Origin: Deltaproteobacteria bacterium
Lineage (GTDB): Bacteria; Myxococcota_A; Polyangia; Polyangiales; Polyangiaceae
Length of the DNA: 64,000 nt
Reading direction: 5' to 3'
Assembly (NCBI GenBank): GCA_016218915.1
Contig: JACRCQ010000045.1
Coordinates: 87,661 to 151,660, forward strand
Position numbers and translations under genes: made by a program
Shown: piece by piece, positions 53,334-61,758 of the stretch
How the letters are laid out: each line of letters begins with the position of its first letter
Position numbering within the stretch: the first letter of the stretch is position 1
Notes under the pieces: generated by a model
Seen by the model: only the letters and a program-made list of their open reading frames with translations
What the model was told of the DNA's origin: nothing
Databases searched by the model: none

Positions 53334-54161
53334 TCACAGCGACAACAGCACTGCGCCGACGGTAATCGCCACGCTCGCGATCGCCGAGCGCGCTGTCAGC
53401 CGCTCCCCGGCGAGCCACCCGAACGCGTAGGCAAATAGCACCGAGGTGTTCCTGAGCGCCGTGATCCTGCCAGCGCCCACAAAGCGAAGCGCCCAGAGCA
53501 GAAGCAGGAAGGATGCTGCGGTCACTGCGCACGTGAGCGCAAGGACCAGGGGGCGGACCCGCAGCTCATTGCGAAGACGAGCCCAAGGGTGCGCGCCGAG
53601 AAGAAGAACCTGGATCGGCACAGACCCGAGCAGCGACAGGCAGAAGAGCGGATAGGGCGACACGCCCATCCCAAGGCTCTGCTTGTAGAACACAGGGTAC
53701 AAGCCGACCATGCACGCGCACAGCACAGTCCACATCAGGCCCTTGCGCGATCCTACCGTTGTGACCGACACGAACAATCCCAGGGTGAGCACGCCTCCGC
53801 CGATCAGGATCCGCGCGTTGATCGTCTCGCTGAGCAGCGCGATCGAGATCGGCCAGGTCACGAGCAAGCCGCCTCCGCGGCTCAGTCCATAGGCAGAGCC
53901 GAGCGGGAGCTCTTGCAGCGACTTGCTCAGAAAGAAGAAGTAGAGCCCTTCGGACAGGGCGACTGCGCCGACCCAGGGCAAGGCGCCGGCAGGAACATCG
54001 GCCGGGCCGACGGCGAACGTCAGCACAGCGCTGATCAACCCGGCGCCGACCACGAGCAGCATGGCTGCCGCGGTGGTGTCCTTCCTGCGCTTGAGCACCG
54101 CATTCCACGTGGCATGCAGAAGCGCAGAACCGAGGATGGCGAGGATCGGGAGAGCGTGCAC
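53334..54161 (-). CDS. EamA/DMT-family membrane transporter
   Basis: A 275-residue protein with about ten hydrophobic helices in two halves, each an EamA repeat. ILGSALLHATWNAVLKRRKD opens the first; LRFVGAGRITALRNTSVLF and FGWLAGERLTARSAIAS mark the second. GTG start with GAGG 6 bases upstream. It exports a small metabolite or drug; the substrate cannot be inferred. Convergent with the thioesterase and divergent from the large TPR protein. Confidence 0.85.
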   Translation of the reverse strand: MHALPILAILGSALLHATWNAVLKRRKDTTAAAMLLVVGAGLISAVLTFAVGPADVPAGALPWVGAVALSEGLYFFFLSKSLQELPLGSAYGLSRGGGLLVTWPISIALLSETINARILIGGGVLTLGLFVSVTTVGSRKGLMWTVLCACMVGLYPVFYKQSLGMGVSPYPLFCLSLLGSVPIQVLLLGAHPWARLRNELRVRPLVLALTCAVTAASFLLLLWALRFVGAGRITALRNTSVLFAYAFGWLAGERLTARSAIASVAITVGAVLLSL

Positions 54162-54276
54162 TGGGGCCTCGGGTCGCCAGGATATCCTGCGGGCAGAGGA
54201 GGTCCAATTCCATGCCAAGAACGTCCTGATCAACGGGCGGTTTTCATCTCGAACCGCACCCGTGTACTCTGCGCCC

Positions 54277-56463
54277 ATGCGTATCGCGCTCGTAGTCGAC
54301 GACGTGGCGGCAGGAGCCTGCATCGGTCCAGACGCACTCGATGAAATCCTCTCGTTCGGAGCGTCGATCGCGATGCTCCCGGTTGGCGACCCGTTCACCA
54401 TCGGCCTGTGGCGCGCCCTTGGGTCGCGCGCTGAAGCGCCTCCCCACGCGTGGCTGCTGCGCGGCAAGCCGGTCGACGCCGAAGGTTGGGCCAGGGTTGC
54501 CGAGCAGCAGAGCACGTCGATCGAGCCGCGCTCCGACGACATCATCGAGGACTGGATCGCGGCAGCGTCAGGGCTGGCAGATCAGGGTGAATGGGAGAAA
54601 GCCAAGGCAGCCTACGAGCAAGCGGATCGGTTCATGCCGCTGGAGCACAGCCCCAGACGCGCCGCTGTGCTCGTGTGCATCGCAGAGATCGAGAAGGCAG
54701 CAGGGCGGATCCGCGAAGCCACCGAACTGCTGGATCGGGCCCTGGCGATCTTCCCATCCCATCGAGGAGCACTTCGCGCCAGGCTCGATCTCGCCGCTGA
54801 GCTGAACGACTCGGTCACCTCAGCGTCGCTGCTGAGCCGCATGGTCGCGTTCGCCGAATCCGACGAGGAGCGCGTGGCCACGCTCCGGTCCGTGGCTGAC
54901 CATTCCCTGGTTGCCGCGTGCGATGCGCTGCAACAGGCGCTCTCCATCCGCGCTCGCGACCCGGTGCTGCTCGAGCGGCTGCGCGCGGTACGCGAAGCGA
55001 TGGGGCAGTTCGATCAGGCGGTCAACGCTGGGGTGGCGCTCGCCGAGACCCTGACCACGCCTGCGGATCGGGCGCGTGCGTTCGTGGCCGCTGCCGACAT
55101 GTGCGCGCGTCGCGTGGGCAATGTGCCGCGAGCGGTTGCGCTCTACGAGGCTGCCATCGCAGACGACCCCACGGTTTCAGGGGCATTCGAGGCGATCGAA
55201 GCAGTCCTGCTCGCCGACCAGGACTTCGCAGGAGCAGAGCGCGCGTATGTGCGTCAGCTCGAGCGCCTTGCCGGTCATGACGCGCTCCAGGCCGAGATCC
55301 TGCTGCTCGACAAGCTTGCGCGGATCCGCGAGGACAAGCTGCAAGATCGACGCGGCGCGATCCAGGCGCTGGACCGCTTGACCGCGCTCAGCCCGCAGGA
55401 CATCGAGATTCGGGTGCGGCTCGCAGGGCTCCTCGAAGCTGAGGGGCACGACGACCTCGCGCTGCGGTGCCTGGAGGTGGCTGCCCAGCTCGCGCCGTCG
55501 CGCGCAGCCTCGTTCGAGGCCATCCACAGGATCGCTTCGCGCAAGGGCGATCAGGATCGATCCTATGCTGCGTGCGCAGTGCTCGTGCACCTGGGCGAAG
55601 CTGACCTGGACGAGCAGATGGTCTACCAGCAGTACGCGCCGGAGACGGTGCTCGCCGGGTTTCGTCCGATCGACGAGGGCTCGTGGGACCTGTTGGTCCC
55701 AGCAGGGCAGGACGCGGACCTTGCGACGCTGCTCAGGGCCATTGAGCCGGCAGCAGTGGCGATGCGGCTCGAGCAGCTGCAGGCGTCGAGGCGAACGGTC
55801 ACGTTTGATCAGAAGCAGCGTCAGGATCCGGAGAAGACCACGCTCAGCGCGGTGCGAACGCTTTCGTGGGCCTGTCACCTGCTGGGCATGCCGATGCCCG
55901 AGGTCTATGCGCGGCCAGAGGACATTCCCGGGGGTGTTGCGATGGTGCCAGCGCCAGCGCCCACGCTGCTGCTCGGCAAGGCAGTGCTGTCAGGCAAGAC
56001 CGTTCCAGAGCTTGCGTTCATGATGGCGCGCGAGATGGCAGCCATGCGAGCGGCAGGACGGCTGCTCGCGTTCTTCCCGTCGCTCGGGGAGCTCAAGTCG
56101 CTGGTGATGATCCTGCTCGGGGACACGCCTCGGGCGCGGGATCCGTTTGCGGGATTGCTGTCGCGGCTGGATGCGGCGACGCGCGAGGTGGTGGCTCAGG
56201 CAGCGGCAAGGATCACGCAGGGGAGCGGGCAGCTGAATCTGTCAGAGTGGGTGCGCGGCGTGGAGATCGCAGCGTGCCGAGCGGGGCTGCTGGCGTCGGA
56301 CGACATCACGGTGGCAGCGAGGATGCTGTCTGTGGACGGGCGAGCGATCCCCGGGCTGTCAGCAGCGGACAAGGTGAGGGATCTTTCGGCGTATTCGGTG
56401 TCGCAGAAGTTCCACGCGCTGCGGTCGTTGACCGGGATGGATGCGAGGCTGAAGGGGGGGTAG
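54277..56463 (+). CDS. Large TPR protein with degenerate metallopeptidase-like C terminus
   Basis: A 728-residue cytoplasmic protein. An N-terminal ~90 residues (MRIALVVDDVAAGACIGPDA) precede a long TPR solenoid (~95-480), with repeats such as GEWEKAKAAYEQADRFMPLE, AREATELLDRALAI-like and GNVPRAVALYEAAIADDPTV. The C-terminal ~220 residues carry TVPELAFMMAREMAAMRAAG where zincins would have HExxH; the histidines are absent, so peptidase activity is unlikely. This combination appears in myxobacterial TPR proteins. Function unknown; scaffolding is likely. Confidence 0.8.
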   Translation: MRIALVVDDVAAGACIGPDALDEILSFGASIAMLPVGDPFTIGLWRALGSRAEAPPHAWLLRGKPVDAEGWARVAEQQSTSIEPRSDDIIEDWIAAASGLADQGEWEKAKAAYEQADRFMPLEHSPRRAAVLVCIAEIEKAAGRIREATELLDRALAIFPSHRGALRARLDLAAELNDSVTSASLLSRMVAFAESDEERVATLRSVADHSLVAACDALQQALSIRARDPVLLERLRAVREAMGQFDQAVNAGVALAETLTTPADRARAFVAAADMCARRVGNVPRAVALYEAAIADDPTVSGAFEAIEAVLLADQDFAGAERAYVRQLERLAGHDALQAEILLLDKLARIREDKLQDRRGAIQALDRLTALSPQDIEIRVRLAGLLEAEGHDDLALRCLEVAAQLAPSRAASFEAIHRIASRKGDQDRSYAACAVLVHLGEADLDEQMVYQQYAPETVLAGFRPIDEGSWDLLVPAGQDADLATLLRAIEPAAVAMRLEQLQASRRTVTFDQKQRQDPEKTTLSAVRTLSWACHLLGMPMPEVYARPEDIPGGVAMVPAPAPTLLLGKAVLSGKTVPELAFMMAREMAAMRAAGRLLAFFPSLGELKSLVMILLGDTPRARDPFAGLLSRLDAATREVVAQAAARITQGSGQLNLSEWVRGVEIAACRAGLLASDDITVAARMLSVDGRAIPGLSAADKVRDLSAYSVSQKFHALRSLTGMDARLKGG

Positions 56464-56490
56464 CGCGGGGCGCAAAACGCCGCGGGGCGG

Positions 56491-56543
56491 AACGCGGCGA
56501 TGCCGCGTTGAGCGCAGGCGCGGCCGTGCCGCGCCGCTACCGG
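56491..56543. repeat. REP-like element, copy B
   Basis: ACGCGGCG-AT-GCCGCGT hairpin, then GGCGCGGC-CGT-GCCGCGCC hairpin and CTACCGG. Relative to copy C, the second stem has C-to-G and G-to-C exchanges on opposite arms. Lies just after the large TPR gene. Confidence 0.85.
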
Positions 56544-56570
56544 AACCCATTTTGCGTGATCACCTGGCCA

Positions 56571-56621
56571 CGGTAGTGGCGCGCCATTGGCGCGCATCCG
56601 TTCGACGCGGCATTGCCGCGT
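56571..56621. repeat. REP-like element, copy B', inverted relative to copy B
   Basis: Starts GGTAGTGGCGCGCC and runs through GGCGCGC to GACGCGGCATTGCCGCGTC. It is the reverse-orientation partner of copy B, 27 bases away, giving a head-to-tail pair like a BIME. Confidence 0.85.
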
Positions 56622-56687
56622 CCCCTGCAGTGCCGCGTCCCCCGCAGTGCCGCGTCCCCGCATTCGCGCGTGCCCTGCAGTGCCGTC
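56621..56687. repeat. Short tandem repeat, ~17-bp units
   Basis: Four imperfect units resembling TCCCCTGCAGTGCCGCG next to REP copy B'. The 3' end of the next leftward gene touches it. Confidence 0.7.
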
Positions 56688-57021
56688 ACCACCACAGCCC
56701 GATGCCGCGCGATGCCCGAACGCGCACGCCCCACCATTTGGCAACGTCGTTCACAGGGTTCGCGTCCACATCGTGGTAGGGCAACCAGCCGGAGTCGTTC
56801 GCGTGGTCCTGCCACGGGTTGGGCTCCCAGATGGTGTTGCGTCGATAGATCTGGATGTACCTGTGCCACCAGCCCGACTTGAGCAACTGGACGCTGTCCT
56901 TGCCGACCAGCCAGATGTCGAGACGGTTGCGCAGAACCCAGGAGAGAGGCTTGAGGCCACGCTTGCCGTTGCGATGAAGCACACGGACCTGAGCGTCGGT
57001 ATCAGTTTTCTCGTTACTCAT
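56686..57021 (-). CDS. Tryptophan-rich small protein, unknown
   Basis: A 111-residue basic protein. It has 11 Trp, several paired (SGWWHRYIQIYRRNTIW, KWWGVRV and a final LWW). No signal peptide or long hydrophobic segment. The start is the ATG of MSNEKTDTDAQVRV; the ribosome site is weak. The gene ends in repeat DNA and its last residues may be influenced by it. It is convergent with the large TPR gene. Evidence that it is coding is moderate: its length and absence of a better overlapping frame. Confidence 0.5.
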   Translation of the reverse strand: MSNEKTDTDAQVRVLHRNGKRGLKPLSWVLRNRLDIWLVGKDSVQLLKSGWWHRYIQIYRRNTIWEPNPWQDHANDSGWLPYHDVDANPVNDVAKWWGVRVRASRGIGLWW

Positions 57022-57135
57022 CGGTGAAGGCTGATCAAGCGGCACGGGCGGAGTATGACGCGCGGACCGTCGGATGCAAGGCGCCACTTTTTGTTGAAGT
57101 GGAATCGCGGGGTTCCGGCTGATCGGTTGCGTCGC

Positions 57136-58047
57136 CTACAGCAAGCTCTTGCAGCAGCGCACGCCCGTGGCCGGACCGGGTGCGTTGGCGCCCACTGTGG
57201 AAGCGCTGATGCACGACATGTCCGCGTGGCCGTTCGCGTACGACCCACCTCGGCTGACGTAGTCCTTGAACCCGTCGTTGGGGGAGACATACGACTCGTC
57301 GGTGAACTCCGAAACAGACCCGCTCAGGTCTGCAATGAAGGAGTAGGGGGCCGCTGTGCCGTGGCACCCTGCGAACGACCCGACATCGCCCAGGCCTTTG
57401 CCACCTGCATCCGGATCAAGGGCGTCCCAGCCCAGGCACGTGGTTGGCTGGTACGTGTCGCCGTACGGATACGGCGTGATCCCGCCCTGGGAGCAGGCGT
57501 TGTACCACTCGCTCAGACTCGCATTGGCAGCCGGGTTGTTGGGGTCAGGTCCGCTCACCGTCCCTGGGCTGAAGGGACCAGGCCCGCCGCCGACCTTGCC
57601 GCACAGCCGCTTGCCAGCCCAGGTGCAGTACGCGTACGCGTCGCACCAGTCGATGCACACCACCGGTCGATTCGGAGTAGCCGACGGCGTCCACATGTCG
57701 TGCTTGCAGAACTCGTTCTCTGCAGAGTCTGGCCAGAGCGTGGGCGAGTAGTCCTTGTTCAGGCCGCACTCGGGGTGCTCTGTGCCAGGCGTAGCCTGGA
57801 CGGCAGCAAGGAACTGGGCGTAGTGGGCCTGCGTGACCTCTGTGGAATCGATGCAGTAGGTCGTGCCTTCCGGAGCCTGGACATGGATCATGGGCGGTCC
57901 TGGGAGGCCGTCGCAGGTGGCGCCAGAGGTGCTGTCTGCGGGGGATCCATCTTGACCAATGGGATCGCCAGCGTCAGCCGCGTCGCCCGCCGAGTTGCAC
58001 GCTGCGCACAGAAGGCAGGCCATCAGCCACAGTGTCGTCCGCATCAT
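57136..58047 (-). CDS. FGE/SUMF1-fold lipoprotein 1
   Basis: A 303-residue lipoprotein with lipobox LLCAAC near residue 14. The fold is shown by YCIDSTEVTQAHYAQFLAAV, VVCIDWCDAYAYCTWAGKRL, LCGKVGGG, YPYGDTY and GVRCCKSLL. The Asn-rich loop SVSEFTDE replaces the usual GNVWEW. The Cys pair of true formylglycine-generating enzyme (CxxxxC before the last strand) is not present; one Cys sits in DMSCIS. It is probably a ligand-binding surface lipoprotein. Leftward gene of the five-member cluster. Confidence 0.85.
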   Translation of the reverse strand: MMRTTLWLMACLLCAACNSAGDAADAGDPIGQDGSPADSTSGATCDGLPGPPMIHVQAPEGTTYCIDSTEVTQAHYAQFLAAVQATPGTEHPECGLNKDYSPTLWPDSAENEFCKHDMWTPSATPNRPVVCIDWCDAYAYCTWAGKRLCGKVGGGPGPFSPGTVSGPDPNNPAANASLSEWYNACSQGGITPYPYGDTYQPTTCLGWDALDPDAGGKGLGDVGSFAGCHGTAAPYSFIADLSGSVSEFTDESYVSPNDGFKDYVSRGGSYANGHADMSCISASTVGANAPGPATGVRCCKSLL

Positions 58048-58132
58048 TCTTCTCTACCACGCGTTGATTTGAAGCGCACGCTGGGGCGGGCGGCTGGGGA
58101 TGATGGTGCGCCGTGCGGCGCGACGCATGGCA

Positions 58133-58184
58133 AACGCGGCAATGCCGCGTTGATCGCAGGCGCGCCATTGGCGCGCCGCTACCG
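58133..58184. repeat. REP-like element, copy C
   Basis: ACGCGGC-AAT-GCCGCGT followed by GGCGCGCC-ATT-GGCGCGCC and CTACCGG. Best-preserved copy; on the reverse strand it reads GTAG then the GC palindrome, the classic REP order. Intergenic, between two FGE-like genes. Confidence 0.88.
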
Positions 58185-58293
58185 GACTCGTGGGGAAGCG
58201 CCGTTGCTCCGGAAGCCGCGCGTCACCGACGCGTGCCAACGATCGGGTTCTGCGCTGGCGCCTGGCGCACCTTGGAGACGGGCAGGGTACGAA

Positions 58294-59211
58294 CTACGGA
58301 GCGCAGCAGCGCAGCCCGATGTAGTGGATGAGGTGTTGCCGCGAGGCGCTGGCCGGAAAGTCGCAAGTCGCCGGGCATTCAAAGTCGCCGCCCTGGAAAC
58401 GACAGGAGTCCGAAGCCCCGGTCTGCCCTTCGCACGCGTCCTCGTGCTCTGCGACGTTTCCGGTCAGGTCATAGACTCCCCCGTAGGCGCCAGACGCCGC
58501 GCAGCCCGACATGGATGCCACTTCGACGGTCATGAAGAGTTGCTGTTCCGCGCCGTTGCACGCTTTCTCGTCGTAGGTGTCTCCATACGGATAAACATGC
58601 TTCCCGCCGGAGGTACACGCGTTGTACCGCTGGCTCACAGCCGGGTCGGCGGTGTCATAGAACCCTGCCGGCCCTCCGCCAATCTTGCCGCACAACCGTT
58701 TGCCCGACGCCGCGCAGTAAGCATAGGCATCGCACCAGTCCACGCACACTTGCGGGTGTTTGCCGCAGGCTTCTCCGTGGCAGACGAAGGAGGCCATCAT
58801 GCAGACCGTCTCCGGCTCGAACGTCGCGTTCCAGCCGCAGTAGGATGGCTGTCCCGAAGTAGACGGCTTTGAGTCGAGCCACGCCTGGTACTGCGAGCGC
58901 GTCACCTCGGTCGCGTCGATGCTGTAGCCTCCGGGAATCGGCACGAGCTTCGCCACGCATCGCTCCTTGTTCCAGCACTGCTCCAGGATCGGGTCGCAGC
59001 CACTGCACGCCCCTGCCGTGCCCGCGTGTCCCGCACTGCCACCAGCTCCGCCGGTCTCGGCTGGGCTCGCATCTTGTGCGGCCCCTCCTGCTCCGCCCGC
59101 CCATCCTCCTGTCCCATCGACCTCGTGGCCATCGGAGACCGTGCCTCCGCACCCGAGCGCCCAGCACCCAGCCAGGCTCAAGGCGATCAACGTGCGCGCT
59201 GCGCTCTGCAT
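58294..59211 (-). CDS. FGE/SUMF1-fold lipoprotein 2
   Basis: A 305-residue lipoprotein: ARTLIALSLAGCWALGC gives lipobox-like ALGC, followed by a Gly/Ala/Ser tether. Domain marks are YSIDATEVTRSQYQAWLDSK, VCVDWCDAYAYCAASGKRLC, GKIGGGPAGFYD, YPYGDTYDE, YDLTGNVAEHEDACE and IGLRCC. A GGGGAGC site precedes the ATG. It is closely similar to lipoprotein 4 at 60434, including a 53-base signal-peptide region with a single mismatch, so the two are recent paralogues. The catalytic Cys spacing of FGE is not kept (GGDFECPATCD is CxxxC). Confidence 0.86.
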   Translation of the reverse strand: MQSAARTLIALSLAGCWALGCGGTVSDGHEVDGTGGWAGGAGGAAQDASPAETGGAGGSAGHAGTAGACSGCDPILEQCWNKERCVAKLVPIPGGYSIDATEVTRSQYQAWLDSKPSTSGQPSYCGWNATFEPETVCMMASFVCHGEACGKHPQVCVDWCDAYAYCAASGKRLCGKIGGGPAGFYDTADPAVSQRYNACTSGGKHVYPYGDTYDEKACNGAEQQLFMTVEVASMSGCAASGAYGGVYDLTGNVAEHEDACEGQTGASDSCRFQGGDFECPATCDFPASASRQHLIHYIGLRCCAP

Positions 59212-59245
59212 AGGATGCTCCCCGTAGAACAATTCTGATACCAGC

Positions 59246-60205
59246 TCAATGGATCTGCGGCTTGGGCTTGCGCATGACCGTGCCTCCGCGACAATTGCTC
59301 CAGTACAGGTGGGTGGAGTCCATCAGAATCGTGCATGGATGGTCCTGGTTGCTAGCCACCACGCTCGACGTTCCACCGTCCAGCGGCACGCGCATGACCG
59401 CACCCTTGATCGGTTCCCCTCTGGTCCAGTACATGAACTCGTCGTCGATGACGAGGCCGAACGGATTGTCCACCTCTGCGAAGAGCGTAGCACCGCCGCC
59501 GCTCAGAGGCGCTCGCATGAGCTTCCCAAGACCGTAGTACGGCGACTCCCTCCAGTAGGCGTACGCTGCCCCGATCCGGAGGGAGCCTGGGGACGTGAGC
59601 CCGTCGGCGAGCTGCTCCACCGGTCCACCATTGCGGTTGACCCTTCGCACCGCTCCCTGGTCAGCCCAATTGGTCCAGTACACATAGGTGGAGGTCAGAA
59701 CCAGGTTTCCTGGTTGGTACTGATTCTCGGCCAGGACCAGAGGCGTGCCCCCCTCCACCGGCATGCCGAGGACCCGTCCCTTGGTCAACTCCGACCAGTA
59801 GAGCCAGGTCTCATCCACCACCGGGGAGTACCCGTCGAACACCTCCTTGATCGAAACGATCACGGAACCGTCGAGGTTCGATTTGCGCGCTGGACCGCCC
59901 TTGGTCGTCCAGAAGATGTGGCTCTGGTTCACTGCAAGCCCTGTGCACGCACATTGCGCAATCTCTTTGGGCTCACCACCTGCGCGCGGCACCGAGTAGA
60001 CCAAGCCCGCCGCTCCGTAAGAGGGGCTCGCGACGATCAGGTTGTCCCCCGAGAAGGCAAGAAAATGGGGCGAGTCGAGCTTCAGGAGCAACTGCGGAGC
60101 GGGCTCCACCTCGACGTTCCCGCCACACGCCACGGGAGCGCAAACCGCAGCGCCAACCACCGCCCATCCCACCCGCAGAAACCTACTGGTCGACCGGTGC
60201 CCCAT
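59246..60205 (-). CDS. Beta-propeller lipoprotein (YWTD/DUF5050-like repeats)
   Basis: A 319-residue lipoprotein with lipobox PVACGG near residue 26. It is built from ~45-residue repeats ending in (L/I/F)YW(T/S): DETWLYWSEL, TYVYWTNW, AAYAYWRE, EFMYWTRGE and THLYWSNCRGG. Each is followed by a G(x)V-R-V segment (AVRRVNRNGGPV, VMRVPLDGG). This is a propeller for protein or glycan binding, as in LDL-receptor YWTD repeats, without a catalytic motif. A Cys-rich gene fragment ends 1 base before its ATG, suggesting a former co-translated partner. Confidence 0.82.
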   Translation of the reverse strand: MGHRSTSRFLRVGWAVVGAAVCAPVACGGNVEVEPAPQLLLKLDSPHFLAFSGDNLIVASPSYGAAGLVYSVPRAGGEPKEIAQCACTGLAVNQSHIFWTTKGGPARKSNLDGSVIVSIKEVFDGYSPVVDETWLYWSELTKGRVLGMPVEGGTPLVLAENQYQPGNLVLTSTYVYWTNWADQGAVRRVNRNGGPVEQLADGLTSPGSLRIGAAYAYWRESPYYGLGKLMRAPLSGGGATLFAEVDNPFGLVIDDEFMYWTRGEPIKGAVMRVPLDGGTSSVVASNQDHPCTILMDSTHLYWSNCRGGTVMRKPKPQIH

Positions 60206-60206
60206 G

Positions 60207-60352
60207 TCACTCAGTATCTCCGCAATGGGCTGAAGCGCAAGTATTGTTCCCTTCGCACGTACCGCTGGCGCACTGGTTGTTGCCCTGGCAGCCCTCGCCC
60301 GGTGCCTTCAAGGGTTGGCAGGTCTGGTCGCCAGCGCAGTCGCTGCACGCTA
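60207..60352 (-). pseudogene. Fragment of a Cys-rich protein gene
   Basis: A frame ending DTE-stop encodes CSDCAGDQTCQPL, GEGCQGNNQCASGTC and NTCASAHC, the kind of Cys repeat found in complete lipoproteins of this window. Upstream of it the frame becomes arginine-rich nonsense and there is no signal peptide or plausible start. Its stop lies 1 base from the beta-propeller ATG. It is most likely the surviving 3' end of a decayed lipoprotein gene. Confidence 0.55.
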
Positions 60353-60433
60353 GCGGGCGCGTCCGTACCAACCTAGTCGTCTTAGCTATGCGGGTGATTC
60401 GGCGTGGCGGGCGCTGCAAGGTCGGACAGCAGG

Positions 60434-61348
60434 CTACGGCAGTCCGCAGCATCGCCACCCGATGAAGAACTCTGACCGGTCTCGAGGACCGCTCGCTGGG
60501 AAGTCGCAGCGCACTTGGCTGATGGCGCCGAACGATCCGCCCCTGAGCCGACAGTCATCGTCCGGCCCGTTCGTGCTATCGCAGGCATCCTCCAACTCCA
60601 CGACGTTTCCGGTAAGGTCGAAAACCCCTGCGTATCCGTCGGCACCAGTGCACCCAGGCATGCTTCCCACCTCCACGGTGGTGTTGACGCCATGCTCAGC
60701 CCCGTTGCACGTGTCGGCTGCGTAGGTGTTGCCATAGGTGTAGTCATTCAGACCGCCGGAAGTGCAGGCGTTGTGCCACTGATCCGCGGCAGGAATCATG
60801 GCGTCGTAGAAACCGGCAGGGCCGCCGCCGATCTTGCCACACAACCTTTTGCCCGACGCCGCGCAGTAGACATAGGCGTCGCACCAGTCCATGCAGACCT
60901 GCGGATGCCTGCCGCACCCTTGTCCTTTGCACACCACGGAGGTCATCATGCATACCGAGTCCGGCTCGAACGTGGAGTTCCACGAGCAGTACGGTGGCTG
61001 TGCCGAGGTTGATGGCTTGGTGTCCAGCCACGCTTGGTATTGCGAGCGCGTCACCTCCGTGGCGTCGATGCTGAATCCTCCAGCGACCGGCACCAGCTTT
61101 GCCACGCATCGCTCCTGGTTCCAGCACTGCTCCAGCTCCGCGCCGCATGCGCCGCATGCTGCACCGGCCCCCCCGCTGCCACCCGACGACGACCCTCCCG
61201 CGCTCCCTGTGCTTCCGCCAGCGGCAGCATCCTGGGACGAGCCTCCGGGCCCGCCAAGCTCGTGCCCCTCGGTCACGCTCCCCCCGCACCCGAGCGCCCA
61301 GCACCCAGCCAGGCTCAAGGCGATGAACGTGCGCGCGGTAGTCAGCAT
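60434..61348 (-). CDS. FGE/SUMF1-fold lipoprotein 3 (paralogue of 2)
   Basis: A 304-residue lipoprotein. MLTTARTFIALSLAGCWALG opens a signal peptide with Cys at ~21; a Gly/Ser/Ala tether follows. FSIDATEVTRSQYQAWLDTK, VCMDWCDAYVYCAASGKRLC, GKIGGGPAGFYD, TYGNTY, VFDLTGNVVELEDACD and RGGSF with IGWRCC are present. It resembles the gene at 58294 over its whole length, and its CxxxxC pair is again absent (one Cys in VRCDF). Duplication or gene conversion is likely. A peripheral Cys fragment lies downstream. Confidence 0.86.
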   Translation of the reverse strand: MLTTARTFIALSLAGCWALGCGGSVTEGHELGGPGGSSQDAAAGGSTGSAGGSSSGGSGGAGAACGACGAELEQCWNQERCVAKLVPVAGGFSIDATEVTRSQYQAWLDTKPSTSAQPPYCSWNSTFEPDSVCMMTSVVCKGQGCGRHPQVCMDWCDAYVYCAASGKRLCGKIGGGPAGFYDAMIPAADQWHNACTSGGLNDYTYGNTYAADTCNGAEHGVNTTVEVGSMPGCTGADGYAGVFDLTGNVVELEDACDSTNGPDDDCRLRGGSFGAISQVRCDFPASGPRDRSEFFIGWRCCGLP

Positions 61349-61758
61349 GACGAGGACCGAGATCGAGCCCGAGAATACCACCAACGCGGGGATTAAGGCG
61401 GCGGTGGCAGTCTGGGTTCGGAAGCTGATCGCAGGACCTTCGGTGGGGGCCACGGTGAGCAAGCATGGGGCCTCGACTCACAGCCCAGGCCTCCGCAGAT
61501 CCTGTCTGCTAGTCTGCTCGCAGTTGTCGACTGTCCAGCCGGCGCGAATCCTGCAAGCACTTCCAGGCTGTGCCACGCCCCTCCTGTCCAACTGGTGCCA
61601 ACAACCGACGATCTTGTCTCCTTCCAGCAGCACCGGCCCGAAGCGGAGCGTTCTCGGGTAGACTTCAACCCCAAGAAGCTGAGCCATGTGGCACACTCAG
61701 GACAGTGCCAACGTCAGGAGCAGGTCAAGGCGTCCAGTCGGCCAGAGGACCGGGGGGC
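61349..61758. other. Intergenic region, divergent FGE-like genes
   Basis: 410 bases between leftward and rightward lipoprotein genes, with no convincing gene. A reverse-strand frame at 61478-61696 codes for 72 residues and contains a proline-tRNA-like D-arm string but has no supporting ribosome site or domain. Two divergent promoters must be here; none could be assigned. Confidence 0.7.

Noticed and set aside
61545..61590. Proline-tRNA-like string on the reverse strand (GTGGCACAGCCTGGAAGTGC)
   Set aside because: Only a D-arm resemblance exists; there is no anticodon arm, T-arm pairing or acceptor stem.
61478..61696. 72-residue reverse-strand ORF in the intergenic region (MCHMAQLLGVEVYP...)
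   Set aside because: No ribosome site or recognisable domain; it includes the tRNA-like string and is probably chance.
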